The notes beneath the pieces are model-generated. The model was not told the origin of the DNA and searched no databases. It saw only the letters and a list, made by a program, of their open reading frames with translations. A program made the translations under genes and the position numbers. Source: Chrysochromulina tobinii (Eukaryota > Haptophyta > Prymnesiales > Chrysochromulinaceae). From it: a DNA stretch of 17,095 nt. Location: contig JWZX01000317.1 in assembly GCA_001275005.1 (NCBI GenBank), forward strand, positions 1 through 17,095, in the 5' to 3' direction. This document shows, piece by piece, positions 6,189-14,933 of the stretch (within the stretch, counting starts at the first letter, position 1; each line of letters opens with the position of its first letter).

Positions 6189-7736
6189 ATGGTGGTGGAG
6201 ATCAAGCCGCCGAAGCTGTACCCCTCGGGCAGCGTGTTCATCAAGTACTATCCTGACGGCGGCTCGATGGCATATTATCCTTCGGGCAACATGGCGATGT
6301 GCTATGAGCGGATGGGCGGCGGCTTCTACACATACTTCTATGCGGACAACAGGGCGGGCACAACGCTGCTCGCGATCGATCCGATCGGCGAGGGCTTCTG
6401 CGCGTTCCCCACTGGCAACCCGCGACTCACGTCCCGCAAGACGGGCGGCACATTCTGCGACGAGGACGGCAAGATCCTGCGGCTGTGGACGACGACGAAG
6501 CCGCTCGCAGCGAACCGACCCATCTCCTTCGACCTGTCGCCGCACATCCAGATCTCCTTTGGCTCGCGGCAGGCCATCACGGCCAAGCTTGTGTGTCAGG
6601 GCATGAGTGAGGAGTGGCAGATCGGCGAGGTGCCGAAGATGGCCAACGACTCGTACCTGTCCAAGTCGCTCGGTGTTATCAAGATGGGACCCGAGCGCGG
6701 CAAGCACGTGCTCGACATTGACAAGTGCCGGCTGGCGGCGCAAGAGAACCGCGAGCGGCGCGCCGCGCTCGGTGGCATGAGCGAGATCCCGGTCGCGAAG
6801 ACGCTGATCACGGAGGATGACATGAAGAAGCACCCCGATCTGAAGCCCGTCGTCGCCTCGACATCGCAGCTGCAAAAGTCCGTCGCGGACGGGTTTTGGG
6901 ACGTCGACTGCTTCATCTCGAAGCAGAAGCTCGCGGACACGCTTGGCGATGCCTTCCCGACGCTGCGGATGGGCGAGTCCATCAAGACGGACCCCTTTTC
7001 ACGTACCTTCGCCTCTCTGCCTAGCTCCAACCCGGACGTCCTCACGCAACTGCTGCAGGAGCATGCGAAGGGTCCGTCCCTTCCGCTGCCGCTCACGAAC
7101 GCTATCAAGAATGCGAGCGGCCGCTACCGGCCGGATCACGGCATCCACTACAAGACGCCGCGGAAGCGTCTGAAGGAGCTCACCTCGAAGACCTTTGACA
7201 ACTACATTAAGGTCGAGGCGCCCAAAGGGAGCGTCGTCGTGGTCGCCTGCCTCGCCGGCTGGCTGCCGCAGGCGCGGCGCGCCGAGGCGAACCTCGAGAT
7301 GCTCAACGGCGTGCTCACCGCCAAGGAGGGCGAATCGACGGCCAACTGGAACGATACCGTCGTTGCGCCGCCACACAGCGGCGCCGGCAGCGGCAGCAGC
7401 AGCATGGCCGGAGCGCCGGCTGCCGGCGAGGCGCCCCCGTTCATCCTGGTCAAGTTCGACATGTCGCAGTCGCGCTTCCTGCGCGACCGGCACAACATCA
7501 ACACGCTGCCCATGTACCTGATGTACATTGGCGGCCGCCTCGCGTACGCCTCGAGCACCCTCAACGGCTATGGCAGCTCCATCGACGACCTCAAAACCCA
7601 GGTACGAAAGGTCGCGAGCGAGAAAAATTTCCTGCCCGACGATTTCCGCTTCGGCCCGACCGACGACCACAACACCGGCGACTTTGGCGCCACTCTCAAG
7701 GCGACGGCGCCCATCCTGGGCAAAACTGGGCCATGA
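6189..7736 (+). CDS. FAM194-domain (ERICH6-like) protein with C-terminal redox-inactive thioredoxin-like domain
   Basis: A 515-aa protein from a well-placed ATG (GCGCCATGG context). Residues about 10-145 match the FAM194 domain known from animal glutamate-rich protein 6: the cores YYPSGNMAMCYERMGGGFYT, GTTLLAIDPIGEGFCAFPTG and a GG..DEDGKILRLW segment. A middle region (about 150-340) of unknown fold includes GFWDVDCFISKQKLADTLGDA and a basic stretch KTPRKRLKEL. Residues about 346-500 look like a thioredoxin fold: KGSVVVVACLAGWLPQARRAE aligns with the usual A-x-W-C-x-x-C-R, but both cysteine positions are Leu359 and Ala362; the cis-Pro loop is TLP441 followed by MYLMYIGGRLAY. A Gly/Ser linker interrupts the fold near 395-415. 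No signal peptide or membrane segment. The function is unknown; FAM194 proteins occur in flagellated lineages, so a ciliary or cytoskeletal role is possible but unproven. Confidence 0.75.
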   Translation: MVVEIKPPKLYPSGSVFIKYYPDGGSMAYYPSGNMAMCYERMGGGFYTYFYADNRAGTTLLAIDPIGEGFCAFPTGNPRLTSRKTGGTFCDEDGKILRLWTTTKPLAANRPISFDLSPHIQISFGSRQAITAKLVCQGMSEEWQIGEVPKMANDSYLSKSLGVIKMGPERGKHVLDIDKCRLAAQENRERRAALGGMSEIPVAKTLITEDDMKKHPDLKPVVASTSQLQKSVADGFWDVDCFISKQKLADTLGDAFPTLRMGESIKTDPFSRTFASLPSSNPDVLTQLLQEHAKGPSLPLPLTNAIKNASGRYRPDHGIHYKTPRKRLKELTSKTFDNYIKVEAPKGSVVVVACLAGWLPQARRAEANLEMLNGVLTAKEGESTANWNDTVVAPPHSGAGSGSSSMAGAPAAGEAPPFILVKFDMSQSRFLRDRHNINTLPMYLMYIGGRLAYASSTLNGYGSSIDDLKTQVRKVASEKNFLPDDFRFGPTDDHNTGDFGATLKATAPILGKTGP

Positions 7737-8049
7737 GCACTTAGTCACAGAGACCCGCAGACAGACCGCCGTCGGTCGAGCGTCGAGGATGCACGCGCAA
7801 TCGCTGTGACGCGACCTCGAGAGTGACCGCTGACCGGACCGAGCCGCGGAGCGGGATGGTTTACTTTTTTTAATAGTAATTGCAATTATTAGTAAATACT
7901 ACTTGGCAATTAGAATGGTCGGGCTCGGTCGTCCGCGCTGCGCGCTGACCGCGCGCTGTGGATTCGACCGTCAGCGCAGGATGAGCTGGGTTCTGGCTTC
8001 TGCCCTCACGCAGTGAGTGTCTCGTCCCGGCTCTCGCTCCGCTCGCGTG
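7737..8049. other. Intergenic region between convergent genes, with an AT-rich island
   Basis: No gene is seen. An AT-rich island at about 7858-7915 stands out from the GC-rich surroundings and contains the perfect 12-bp palindrome TAATTGCAATTA (7877-7888) inside flanking TAGTA...TACTA. It lies midway between the stops of the two converging genes, where polyadenylation signals of both would be expected. Confidence 0.55.
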
Positions 8050-11000
8050 CTACTGATCCTCCTCATCCTCCTCGTCCTCCTCGGCCGTGGCCACGTCCCG
8101 CACACGTCCACGACCCCTCCATTCGGTGGGCGGCGGGTGCCACGTGGGTGGCGCCGCGGAGCTGTCGACGAGGTACGCCTCGTCGTCGCCCGTGGGCGGC
8201 GCGGTGGCCTCCTCGAGCTCCTCCTCGGCACCCTCCTCGCCCTCCTCCTCGGGCACCTCTGGCTCCTCCTCTTCCCTGCGTGCGTCCTCCGTACTCATCA
8301 TGGTGAGCACGCTCGGCAGCGGATCCCAGCCCGCCTCGTCGAAGAGCATCTCCAGCCCAGCTTGCACATGGAAGACCACATCGTAGTCCACACGCAGCCC
8401 GCCGTTCGCCCTCCGACTGGCTTCAAAGTCGGCAGCGGCTCGATCGAGGTCGTCGCATGCCTTGTGGGCGAAGCCGCGCGCATAGTGCGCGTACGCCCAG
8501 CCCGCCTTGTGCTCCAGCGCGCTGCTCAGGTCGGCGACCGCCGCCTCGGCTCTCTCGCAGAGCAGCAAGGTGATGCCGCGCTGCAGCAACGCATACGCGT
8601 GACCCGACGGCGGCAGCGCCGCCGCCTTGGCCGATGCCTCCTTGGCAGCCTCCTCTCTGGCGGCCTCCTCCTTTGCCTTCCGACGCGCCTCACTCGCCCC
8701 ACCGAGCAGCGCTGGGGCCGTGCGCGCGTGCACGAGCGCCGCCTCGGGCGCCGCCGCGGGCGCCGCTGCCGAGGGCCGCGACGGGATCACGACGACGAGT
8801 GCAGGCGCGGCGCGGTGGCTTCCACCAAGCTTGGTGTCCTTGGGAGCGAGCGCGGGGGCAGGACGGTGCGACGGTGCCGATGGCCGAGACTTGACGCTCG
8901 CGCTCCTTGCGAGAGACGCGCCGCCCGCCTCGTCGTCGTCGGCCTCCTCGCCCTTGGCGCCACGACCGCCCGTCGCCATGCTCTTGCTCGCGTACAGACT
9001 CTCGCCATCGGCATCTTGATGCAAATGGATGCTCGCGCTCAGAGCGGCCACAGCGCCCCAAAGATGCTCGGAACGCGCCAGCAGCATCCCCAAGAGCTGC
9101 TGCATATCTGCTCGCAACGACGCGTCGCTCGGTGCGGCGGGCAGCAGACTGGGCGCCGCGAGCGCCGACCGCGCATCCGAGAGCGCCGCTGGTAGGTTAC
9201 CGGCTCGGTAGTGCGAGGCCGCGCGTAGGCAGCGCGTGTTCGCGTCGTTTGGAGCGCGTCGCAGCGCATGGTCATATGCGCGCACCGCCGCCGCGTACTG
9301 GCGCCGCTCGTGCAAGCACTGGCCACGCAGCACATGGACTGCGGCGAAGAGAGCATTTTGCTCCAGCTGCTCTGCTGCACGCCGCGCCTCCTGGTACATG
9401 ACGGCCGCGGCCGCCTCGGCTTTCTCTTCCGGTGTTCCCTTGCGTCGCCGGCCGCCGCTGCCGCTGCCGCTGCCGCCGCCGCCGCCGCCGCCGCCGTCGT
9501 CGTCATCGACGTCCTCCTCGTCGTCCGAGACGATGGCCGTCACCTTCGGCTTCGGCTTCGAGCGCTCCTCCATCTCCTGCGGCGTGGGCTCATATGGCGA
9601 GACGATGTGCTCCGCGCCGTGCCGCAGGGCTATGCCCAGCAGCCTCAGCGCACGTCGCCGCCGACCGAGCGCACGCAGAGCCGCGGCGCGCGCCGTTTGT
9701 AGCCGCACCGTGACGACACCCGCCGGCACGCCCGCCTTGGCCGCCGCTTCGAAATCGTCCAGAGCTGCCGCCGGATCGCCCAGGAGCATCGAGACTCCTC
9801 CACGGCGCACGTAGTCGTCGCCTGGGCTCACGGCGGCGCCTCGTCGGCGCGCCGTCGCGGGCGCCTCCGGGCCCGGATCGCGCGCCTCGAGCGCCGCAGT
9901 GAAGTCCGCAAGCGCAAGCCGAAGCGCCCCTCCCTCTCGGTGCAACTCGCCCCGCAGCCGGCGAGGAGCGGCCCAACTGGGGCGCATGGTCACGCACACG
10001 TCGAGCTCGACGAGCGCCTGTCGTGGCGCGCCCTGGGCGTACAGCGTCGTGGCAAGCTCTAGCCGGCTCTCTGCCTTGTCGGGGCACAGCTTGAGCGCCG
10101 CGCTGTAGCGGGCGTGCGCGTCGGGCCACAGCTGCTGCGCAGCATAGCACTGGCCTCCACCGTGTGCCGCCGCCGCGGCGAGCCCCGCCATCGCCTTGGC
10201 GGTCGCGCTCGCATCCGCGAGATCCGCCTGTGCGATGAGCGAGAGCGGCTGGCCAGCACGGCGCGCCTTGGCGGCGGCCGCCTGCAGCCGTTCGACACGC
10301 TCGAGCGCCGCATCGCGCCTCAGGCCGGCCACACGTTCGGCGAGGGCATAAGCGCCCGCGGCGGCGTCGTACGCGAGCGGCTGCTTGTACGGCACCGTCG
10401 CCTCTGCGGCCACGTGGCGTAGATGATCGGCGTACGTGAGGCTCACCGACGGCTCCGATGGCGCCATCTGGAGCGCCTCGGCGAGCGCATCCGCCGCCGG
10501 TTCGAGACGACCGAGGGCGCCGAGGGCGCGTGCATGCTCGACACGGAGGTTGGCGTCCGAGGGGCGGAGGCGCACCGCCGTCGCAAGGGCCGCCTCGGCC
10601 GCCTCCGCATCGGGCGGCGTGGCGCTCTCATCATCGCGCTCCCGCAAGCACAGCCCAAGCTGCTCGTGTGCCATCGCGAGCTCGGGAGAGCGCTCCACCA
10701 CGTCACGCAGGTCGCGCAGGCTCAGATCATACCGACCAAGGCGCCGCAGGCACATGCCGCGCCTCAGGAGCGCGCCCGTCACCTCCGCCGCGCTGGCCAG
10801 CAGCGTCGTACTCGCGTCGTACTTGTCGCCCTCTCCCCTTGGCGCGCCGAGCGCGCCGAGCACGTGGCACAGATCGTCCACCGACTCCGCATAACGGCCC
10901 GCCGTCTCGCGCGCGAGGCCGCGTGCGAGGTACACGCCCGCGACAGTCGCGGGCGTCACGAGGGCGGCGGCGGCTCCGCTGCCGGTGACCAACGCGACGG

Positions 11001-11343
11001 CCTTGTCGTGATCGTGCAGTGCGCCCGGCATCGTCTCGAGCTGATGCAGCGCCACCAGGCTGATGGCACGGCTCGTGTAGTGCGATGGCTCGTCGGGCTG
11101 CAGCCGGATGGCCATCGAATAGTCATACACAGCACGCACGTGGTCGCCCAGCGCCTGCGCTGAGCTGCCACGGCTCGCGAACACGGCGGCATCCTGGCGC
11201 ACGCCGCGGTCGATGAGTCGGCTAAACTGCTGCACCGCCGCCTCGTGCTGCCCCTTGCGTGCTTGCTGATTGCCGAGCACGAACGGGTCGGCCCAAACCC
11301 GCCTGCCGACATTTTTCCGGAGGTGCTTTGGTGGCGCGAACAT
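8050..11343 (-). CDS. Large tetratricopeptide-repeat (TPR) protein
   Basis: A 1097-aa intronless protein from the ATG at 11343; the 43 codons of open frame upstream begin with TTG and look like leader sequence. TPR-type helix pairs are visible in several blocks: near residues 23-90 (ARKGQHEAAVQQFSRLIDRG, then GDHVRAVYDYSMAIRLQPDE), around 200-235, 395-455 (LWPDAHARYSAALKLCPDKA), 670-720 (RRQYAAAVRAYDHALRRAPN) and 930-975 (CERAEAAVADLSSALEHKAG). A low-complexity acidic and Gly/Ser tract (about 610-635) and an Ala/Glu/Lys-rich, probably helical stretch (about 885-907) separate the blocks, and the tail (about 1018-1097) is strongly acidic. TPRs are scaffolds for protein-protein contacts. No enzyme domain, signal peptide or membrane segment is seen. 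I cannot name an orthologue. Confidence 0.82.
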   Translation of the reverse strand: MFAPPKHLRKNVGRRVWADPFVLGNQQARKGQHEAAVQQFSRLIDRGVRQDAAVFASRGSSAQALGDHVRAVYDYSMAIRLQPDEPSHYTSRAISLVALHQLETMPGALHDHDKAVALVTGSGAAAALVTPATVAGVYLARGLARETAGRYAESVDDLCHVLGALGAPRGEGDKYDASTTLLASAAEVTGALLRRGMCLRRLGRYDLSLRDLRDVVERSPELAMAHEQLGLCLRERDDESATPPDAEAAEAALATAVRLRPSDANLRVEHARALGALGRLEPAADALAEALQMAPSEPSVSLTYADHLRHVAAEATVPYKQPLAYDAAAGAYALAERVAGLRRDAALERVERLQAAAAKARRAGQPLSLIAQADLADASATAKAMAGLAAAAAHGGGQCYAAQQLWPDAHARYSAALKLCPDKAESRLELATTLYAQGAPRQALVELDVCVTMRPSWAAPRRLRGELHREGGALRLALADFTAALEARDPGPEAPATARRRGAAVSPGDDYVRRGGVSMLLGDPAAALDDFEAAAKAGVPAGVVTVRLQTARAAALRALGRRRRALRLLGIALRHGAEHIVSPYEPTPQEMEERSKPKPKVTAIVSDDEEDVDDDDGGGGGGGGSGSGSGGRRRKGTPEEKAEAAAAVMYQEARRAAEQLEQNALFAAVHVLRGQCLHERRQYAAAVRAYDHALRRAPNDANTRCLRAASHYRAGNLPAALSDARSALAAPSLLPAAPSDASLRADMQQLLGMLLARSEHLWGAVAALSASIHLHQDADGESLYASKSMATGGRGAKGEEADDDEAGGASLARSASVKSRPSAPSHRPAPALAPKDTKLGGSHRAAPALVVVIPSRPSAAAPAAAPEAALVHARTAPALLGGASEARRKAKEEAAREEAAKEASAKAAALPPSGHAYALLQRGITLLLCERAEAAVADLSSALEHKAGWAYAHYARGFAHKACDDLDRAAADFEASRRANGGLRVDYDVVFHVQAGLEMLFDEAGWDPLPSVLTMMSTEDARREEEEPEVPEEEGEEGAEEELEEATAPPTGDDEAYLVDSSAAPPTWHPPPTEWRGRGRVRDVATAEEDEEDEEDQ

Positions 11344-11574
11344 AGGGCTCGCGCTTTGGGGTTCGCCGCGAGCCGGATGGTGGTTTGGGGTCGCCGCGGT
11401 GCGTGCCGAGCGCGGCTTCGAGGCGCGACGGTTGGTGTGCCTCACAGGCTCGAGTCGCGACACAAACTTCAAAGTCGGAACTTACCTCAGTAGAGCGATT
11501 GACGAGCTCAGAGCGGCGCTTTGATTGACGAGTTCATCACGTCTGTCCATAGTGGCGCGGTCACGGAGCCCGAC
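11344..11574. promoter_or_regulatory. Shared divergent promoter region of the TPR and SF3A1 genes
   Basis: 231 bp separate the two start codons. A 14-bp direct repeat with one mismatch lies close to the SF3A1 start: GATTGACGAGCTCA at 11497-11510 and GATTGACGAGTTCA at 11523-11536. No other element is recognisable. The bidirectional function is inferred from arrangement. Confidence 0.55.
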
Positions 11575-13232
11575 ATGGCACTCTTGGTCGTCGAGCCGTC
11601 GGCGGAGCTCAAGACGATCATCGACAAGACCGCCTCCTTTGTCGCGCGCAACGGCCCCGAGTTCGAAGCGCGCATCAAGAACGAGCAGAACAATGCCAAG
11701 TTCTCTTTTCTGCAGCCCAACGACCCATTCAACCCATACTATCGCGCGAAGATCGTTGAGCTGGGCGGCACCGTCGCGCCTGTCGCCAGCAGCGGCGCTG
11801 CGAGCGCATCCTCAACCTCCGCTGTTACGCAGAGCGCCGCCAAGGTGAACATCAGCAAGAAGCCGACCGTCACTCCCGTCGAGCCACCCAAGCAGTTGTA
11901 CACGGTGGTGCGCCCGCCCGGGGCGTATCCGCTGGACCTCGACGTGATCCAGCTCACCGCGCAGTTCGTGGCCACCAATGGCAAGCCCTTCCTCACCGGC
12001 ATCCTCGACCGCGAGGCGAAGAATCCGCAGTTCGACTTCCTCAAGCCGGGCCACCACTTATTCCAGCACTTCACCAACTTGGTGGACGCCTACGCCAAAT
12101 GCCTCAACCCGAAGCCCGAAGTCACGAGCCACCTGAAGCAGGACGCTGCCGACCCGCTGCGCACGCTGACGCGCATGCAGCAGTTCGCGGCCTTCGTGTG
12201 CGAGCGTGAGCGCGAGAAGCTCACGAAAGAGGAGGCGGCGGCGGAGGAGCGACGCTCTCAGCTGCTAGTCGACTGGCACGACTTCATCGTCGTCGAGACC
12301 ATCGGTTTCGACGACGATGACGACAACACACTCCCCGCGCCGCAGGCGCTCGACACGTCGACGACCGCCGCCGCCGCCGCGCCGCCGGCCGCGGCACCTA
12401 CCACGTCGGCGCCCGCGGGCTTGCTCCTCACGACACACGAGCCAGGAGCCCCCGAGGCCACCCCCGCCCTCATCGAAGGTCCCGAGCCCCCCAGCCAGCC
12501 GCCGTCGGAGCAGCTCGCGGCGTCGCGGCTGCAGGCCGTGCCCGAGCACCTGATTCGCCGCGACTACAAGCCACAGCTGGGGGCCAAGGCACCGACGCTG
12601 CAGTACGCGGTGGACCCCCTCACCGGCCAGCAGGTGCGACTCGAAGAACTCGAAGAGCACATGCGCATCTCGCTCCTCGACCCGAAATGGAAAGAGCAGA
12701 AGGCGGTCGAGGACGAGCGCTCTCGCGGCAGCAACATCGCAGGCGGCGATGACATCGGGCGCAACCTCAAGAATTTCGCCAACCGTCGTACGGATATTTT
12801 CGGCGACAAGGAGGTGGCCATCGGCGAGACGGTCAGCAAGAGTGCCGAGGAAGAGGTCAAAGAGCAGCGCGCACGTGTCATCTGGGACGGGCACACCTCC
12901 TCGATCGCGTCGACGGCCTCGAAGGCCATGCAGGGCATCGACCACAAGCCCGCCGAGACGCATGGTGTCGTAGTCCCGAGTAAGCCGCCGCCGCCGCCGC
13001 CGCCTCCCATGCCGCCGCCGCCGCCGCCTCCCATGCCGCCGCCGCCGCCTCCCATGCCGCCGCCGCCAGGGATGCCGCCGCGTATGCCGCCGCCGCCGCC
13101 AGGGATGCCGCCGCCTGGTATGCCGCCGCCGCCAGGCATAATGCCACCGCCGCCGCCTCCGGGCATGCCGCCGCGCATGCCGCCGCCGCCGCCACCGCCT
13201 GGTATGCCGCCGCCGTCCTTGAAGCCGCCGCT

Positions 13233-13273
<41 letters not shown>

Positions 13274-13332
13274 AGGAGGAGCCGCCGAGCAAAAAGCAGA
13301 AGGCGAACGGCGAAGACGCGGAGGCGAGTTGA
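11575..13332 (+). CDS. SF3A1: Splicing factor 3A subunit 1 (SF3A1/Prp21-like), lacking the C-terminal ubiquitin-like domain
   Basis: A 585-aa protein from the first in-frame ATG at 11575 (upstream frame has only TTG). SF3A1 is part of the U2 snRNP SF3a complex and acts in branch-site recognition in the nucleus. SURP1 is at about residues 12-63 (IIDKTASFVARNGPEFEARI) and SURP2 at about 122-176 (LTAQFVATNGKPFLTGIL). The SF3a core follows with LVDWHDFIVVETIGF (231-245), then VDPLTGQQV and EEHMRISLLDPKW (about 346-373), RRTDIFGDKEVAIGE and VIWDGHTSSIAS, all diagnostic. A Met/Pro/Gly tract (about 470-566) leads to EEPPSKKQK, the counterpart of the pre-ubiquitin-like segment in animal SF3A1, and the protein ends 10 residues later. 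Animal and plant SF3A1 continue into a ubiquitin-like domain; yeast Prp21 lacks one. No such domain is visible downstream to 13815. Confidence 0.93.
12984..13275 (+). repeat. CCG-rich repeat tract encoding the Pro/Met-rich region of SF3A1
   Basis: About 290 bp made mostly of CCG codons broken by ATG, CCT and GGN codons, in irregular units of the type ATGCCGCCGCCGCC. It ends in an almost pure CCG run at about 13230-13272. Such tracts change length easily by slippage, and the length given here may depend on assembly quality. Confidence 0.9.
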
Positions 13333-13815
13333 GTTCGAGGTGTGGAGCTTGATAAAAGTTGGCGTTAGATGGCGTGGTAGGTGGACCCGTATGGGTCGAC
13401 ACGGCTCCGCGGACGATAGTTAATGTGACGACCCCGTCGATAGGGAGGAGACTCTCCGCCTGTTTTCGTATTTCTTTCATTAGTGTCGGCGGCCGCGAAT
13501 GATAATGATAATGATAAGTATTATTGGTACACAGGCTATCAGATAGTGGCAGCCCCGACTACGGCGCGCCGGCGTTTGCGCCGGTCCGCCCGATGCCTAC
13601 GAACCGGCCCCGACCGCGAACGGCGGAACGGGGCGCGGCCGGTAAGAAACGCTAACGGTGCCCGACCGCGCCGTGGCTCGCGGGCCCCGCGGCTCAGACC
13701 CCCCGCCGGCCTGCAGCCGGCCAAATGCTTGAACTGGCAGCTCTGGCCGCGCGTGCAGCGCCCGCCCATCGAGTGTGGAGGGCGATCCACCTTTCCGCAC
13801 AAAGGCGGACGGCCC
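13333..13815. other. Intergenic region between convergent SF3A1 and dehydrogenase genes
   Basis: No gene I can support. It contains a microsatellite (three copies of ATGATA at 13499-13516) next to a small AT-rich patch, and on the minus strand a short open stretch at about 13720-13800 with a C-x5-C-x3-H pattern that resembles part of a CCCH zinc finger. I searched all frames for a ubiquitin-like segment that could complete SF3A1 and found none. Confidence 0.6.
13499..13516. repeat. Hexanucleotide microsatellite (ATGATA)3
   Basis: Three perfect tandem copies of ATGATA directly after a NotI-like GCGGCCGC sequence, followed by AGTATTATTGG. It is in the 3' intergenic spacer and has no visible role. 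Confidence 0.85.
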
Positions 13816-14721
13816 TCACTTGCGCACAATAAGCGCCTGCGCGATGAGCGCCTGCGCGTCGGCGATGACGGCGTCAGCCTTGCCGGGAGTGGCAAAGACG
13901 CGCGCGCAGAGGATGGGCGTCGCCGAGGGCCCGATGAGCGCGCCGGACACGGCGTCGAGGCCGGGCGCGGCCATGACGGGCCACATGCGCGCGGCGGCTT
14001 GCTTGTAGGACGGCGTGAAGAGCGAGAGGATGAACTCGAGCACTGCGCCGAGGCAGCCGCCGCCGTGCACCTTGTCGCGCAACGCCGAGTGTGCGATGAG
14101 GCCGGGGTTGCAGCCGAAAAAGGCGACCTTGCCCGTGTAGACTTGCTGCGCGGCGAGGTGCAGTACGAGCGCCTCGTTCACGGCGACCGTGTTCAGGTGC
14201 GGCCAGCCAAAGCCAGCCGCCCACTTGTTCTTGGTGGCGTTCAGGTCGTCGAGGTGCGTCTCTTGGCCCTTCTCGGAATGCCCATTGCCGGGCATGCCCC
14301 AGACGAACACGCGTGCGCCGGTCTTGAGCCGCGGCAGGAGCGTATTGAGCGTGGCGATGCGCGAGAGCGCACTCGTCGCCATGTCCGTCTCGAGGCCCTC
14401 GGCCGTCTCCTCGCGCTGGGCTCCCGCGCAGGTGCCCGTGGTAAAGATGACCGTGTCCGGCACGGGTTCGACGCTCGCGCCGAGCGCGGCCGCCGCCTTC
14501 ATCGACGAAGCGTCCGTGGACACAAAGGAGATGCCGGGCACGCCCGCGTCGCGGTAGGTGCGGCCCGCGACGACCACGTTCGCGCCCGCCGTCGCCGCTG
14601 CCTTGGCAAGCGCGCGGCCCAGCCCGCCCGTGCCGCCCACGACGAGCACATTCTTGCCCTTCAGCGCAGACAGCGCCGCGGGCGGGCCAAAGGACACGCC
14701 AGTCGCGCGACGGCCGTACAT
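13816..14721 (-). CDS. Atypical short-chain dehydrogenase/reductase (SDR) family protein
   Basis: A 301-aa protein from the ATG at 14721 (open frame upstream begins with TTG). The N-terminal Rossmann fold is clear: KGKNVLVVGGTGGLGRALAK (21-40) with the glycine motif at 29-35, then ANVVVAGRT for the second strand; Arg54 after this strand would favour NADP(H). A further strand ends in DTVIFTTGT (89-97), in place of the usual NNAG. The catalytic Tyr-x3-Lys is not visible: the expected helix reads GWPHLNTVAVNEALVLHLA (172-190), with no Tyr or Lys. The later NPGLI (205-209) fits the usual PG motif. It is soluble, with no transit peptide. It could be a non-catalytic or divergent SDR; some fungal SDR-like proteins also lack the dyad. 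The substrate is unknown. Confidence 0.75.
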   Translation of the reverse strand: MYGRRATGVSFGPPAALSALKGKNVLVVGGTGGLGRALAKAAATAGANVVVAGRTYRDAGVPGISFVSTDASSMKAAAALGASVEPVPDTVIFTTGTCAGAQREETAEGLETDMATSALSRIATLNTLLPRLKTGARVFVWGMPGNGHSEKGQETHLDDLNATKNKWAAGFGWPHLNTVAVNEALVLHLAAQQVYTGKVAFFGCNPGLIAHSALRDKVHGGGCLGAVLEFILSLFTPSYKQAAARMWPVMAAPGLDAVSGALIGPSATPILCARVFATPGKADAVIADAQALIAQALIVRK

Positions 14722-14933
14722 GGTGCGCGAAACAAAGTGCCGAAGAGCCGAGGACCTCCGAGCTGGAGACCGGTGCTGTTTGTCTCTTTTGACTTCCAAA
14801 TGCCTTGACGTTGGACCTATCTCGCGATGCCTCAAAAGGTCTGGCGATTACTCGTTCTGTCGAACGCGCTGCTCCGAGCGGGTCACATCTCACCTTTAGG
14901 AAACGCCCTTGCTCGGAAAAGCCCTTGCCGAGG
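14722..14933. promoter_or_regulatory. Shared divergent promoter region of the SDR and CCB1 genes
   Basis: 212 bp lie between the two start codons. No TATA box or repeat is obvious; two TTGAC-containing stretches occur at about 14787-14812. Bidirectional use is inferred from the head-to-head arrangement. Confidence 0.5.

Noticed and set aside
6042-6875. Upstream extension of the REI1-like frame by 278 codons
   Set aside because: This part is antisense to the FAM194 coding region, starts at a non-ATG codon and has no REI1 homology; the ATG at 6041 (or 6056) is preferred.
8017-9195. Plus-strand open frames antisense to the TPR gene, some over 390 codons
   Set aside because: The composition is that of a shadow frame (Arg-rich, no domain), while the opposite strand has repeated TPR signatures throughout.
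11344-11472. N-terminal extension of the TPR protein by 43 residues
   Set aside because: It begins with TTG, has no ATG, and is basic low-complexity sequence within the shared promoter region.
11521-11574. N-terminal extension of SF3A1 from a TTG codon
   Set aside because: A non-ATG start is unlikely in a nuclear gene, and SF3A1 similarity begins after the ATG at 11575.
12984-13275. Polyglycine or polyalanine protein on the minus strand across the SF3A1 Pro-rich tract
   Set aside because: It is the reverse complement of CCG repeats; the plus strand is in frame with SF3A1.
13483-14808. Long plus-strand open frame (441 codons) antisense to the SDR gene
   Set aside because: It mirrors the SDR gene, is Arg/Gly/Ala-rich without any motif, and lacks an ATG at its start; long antisense frames are expected at this GC content.
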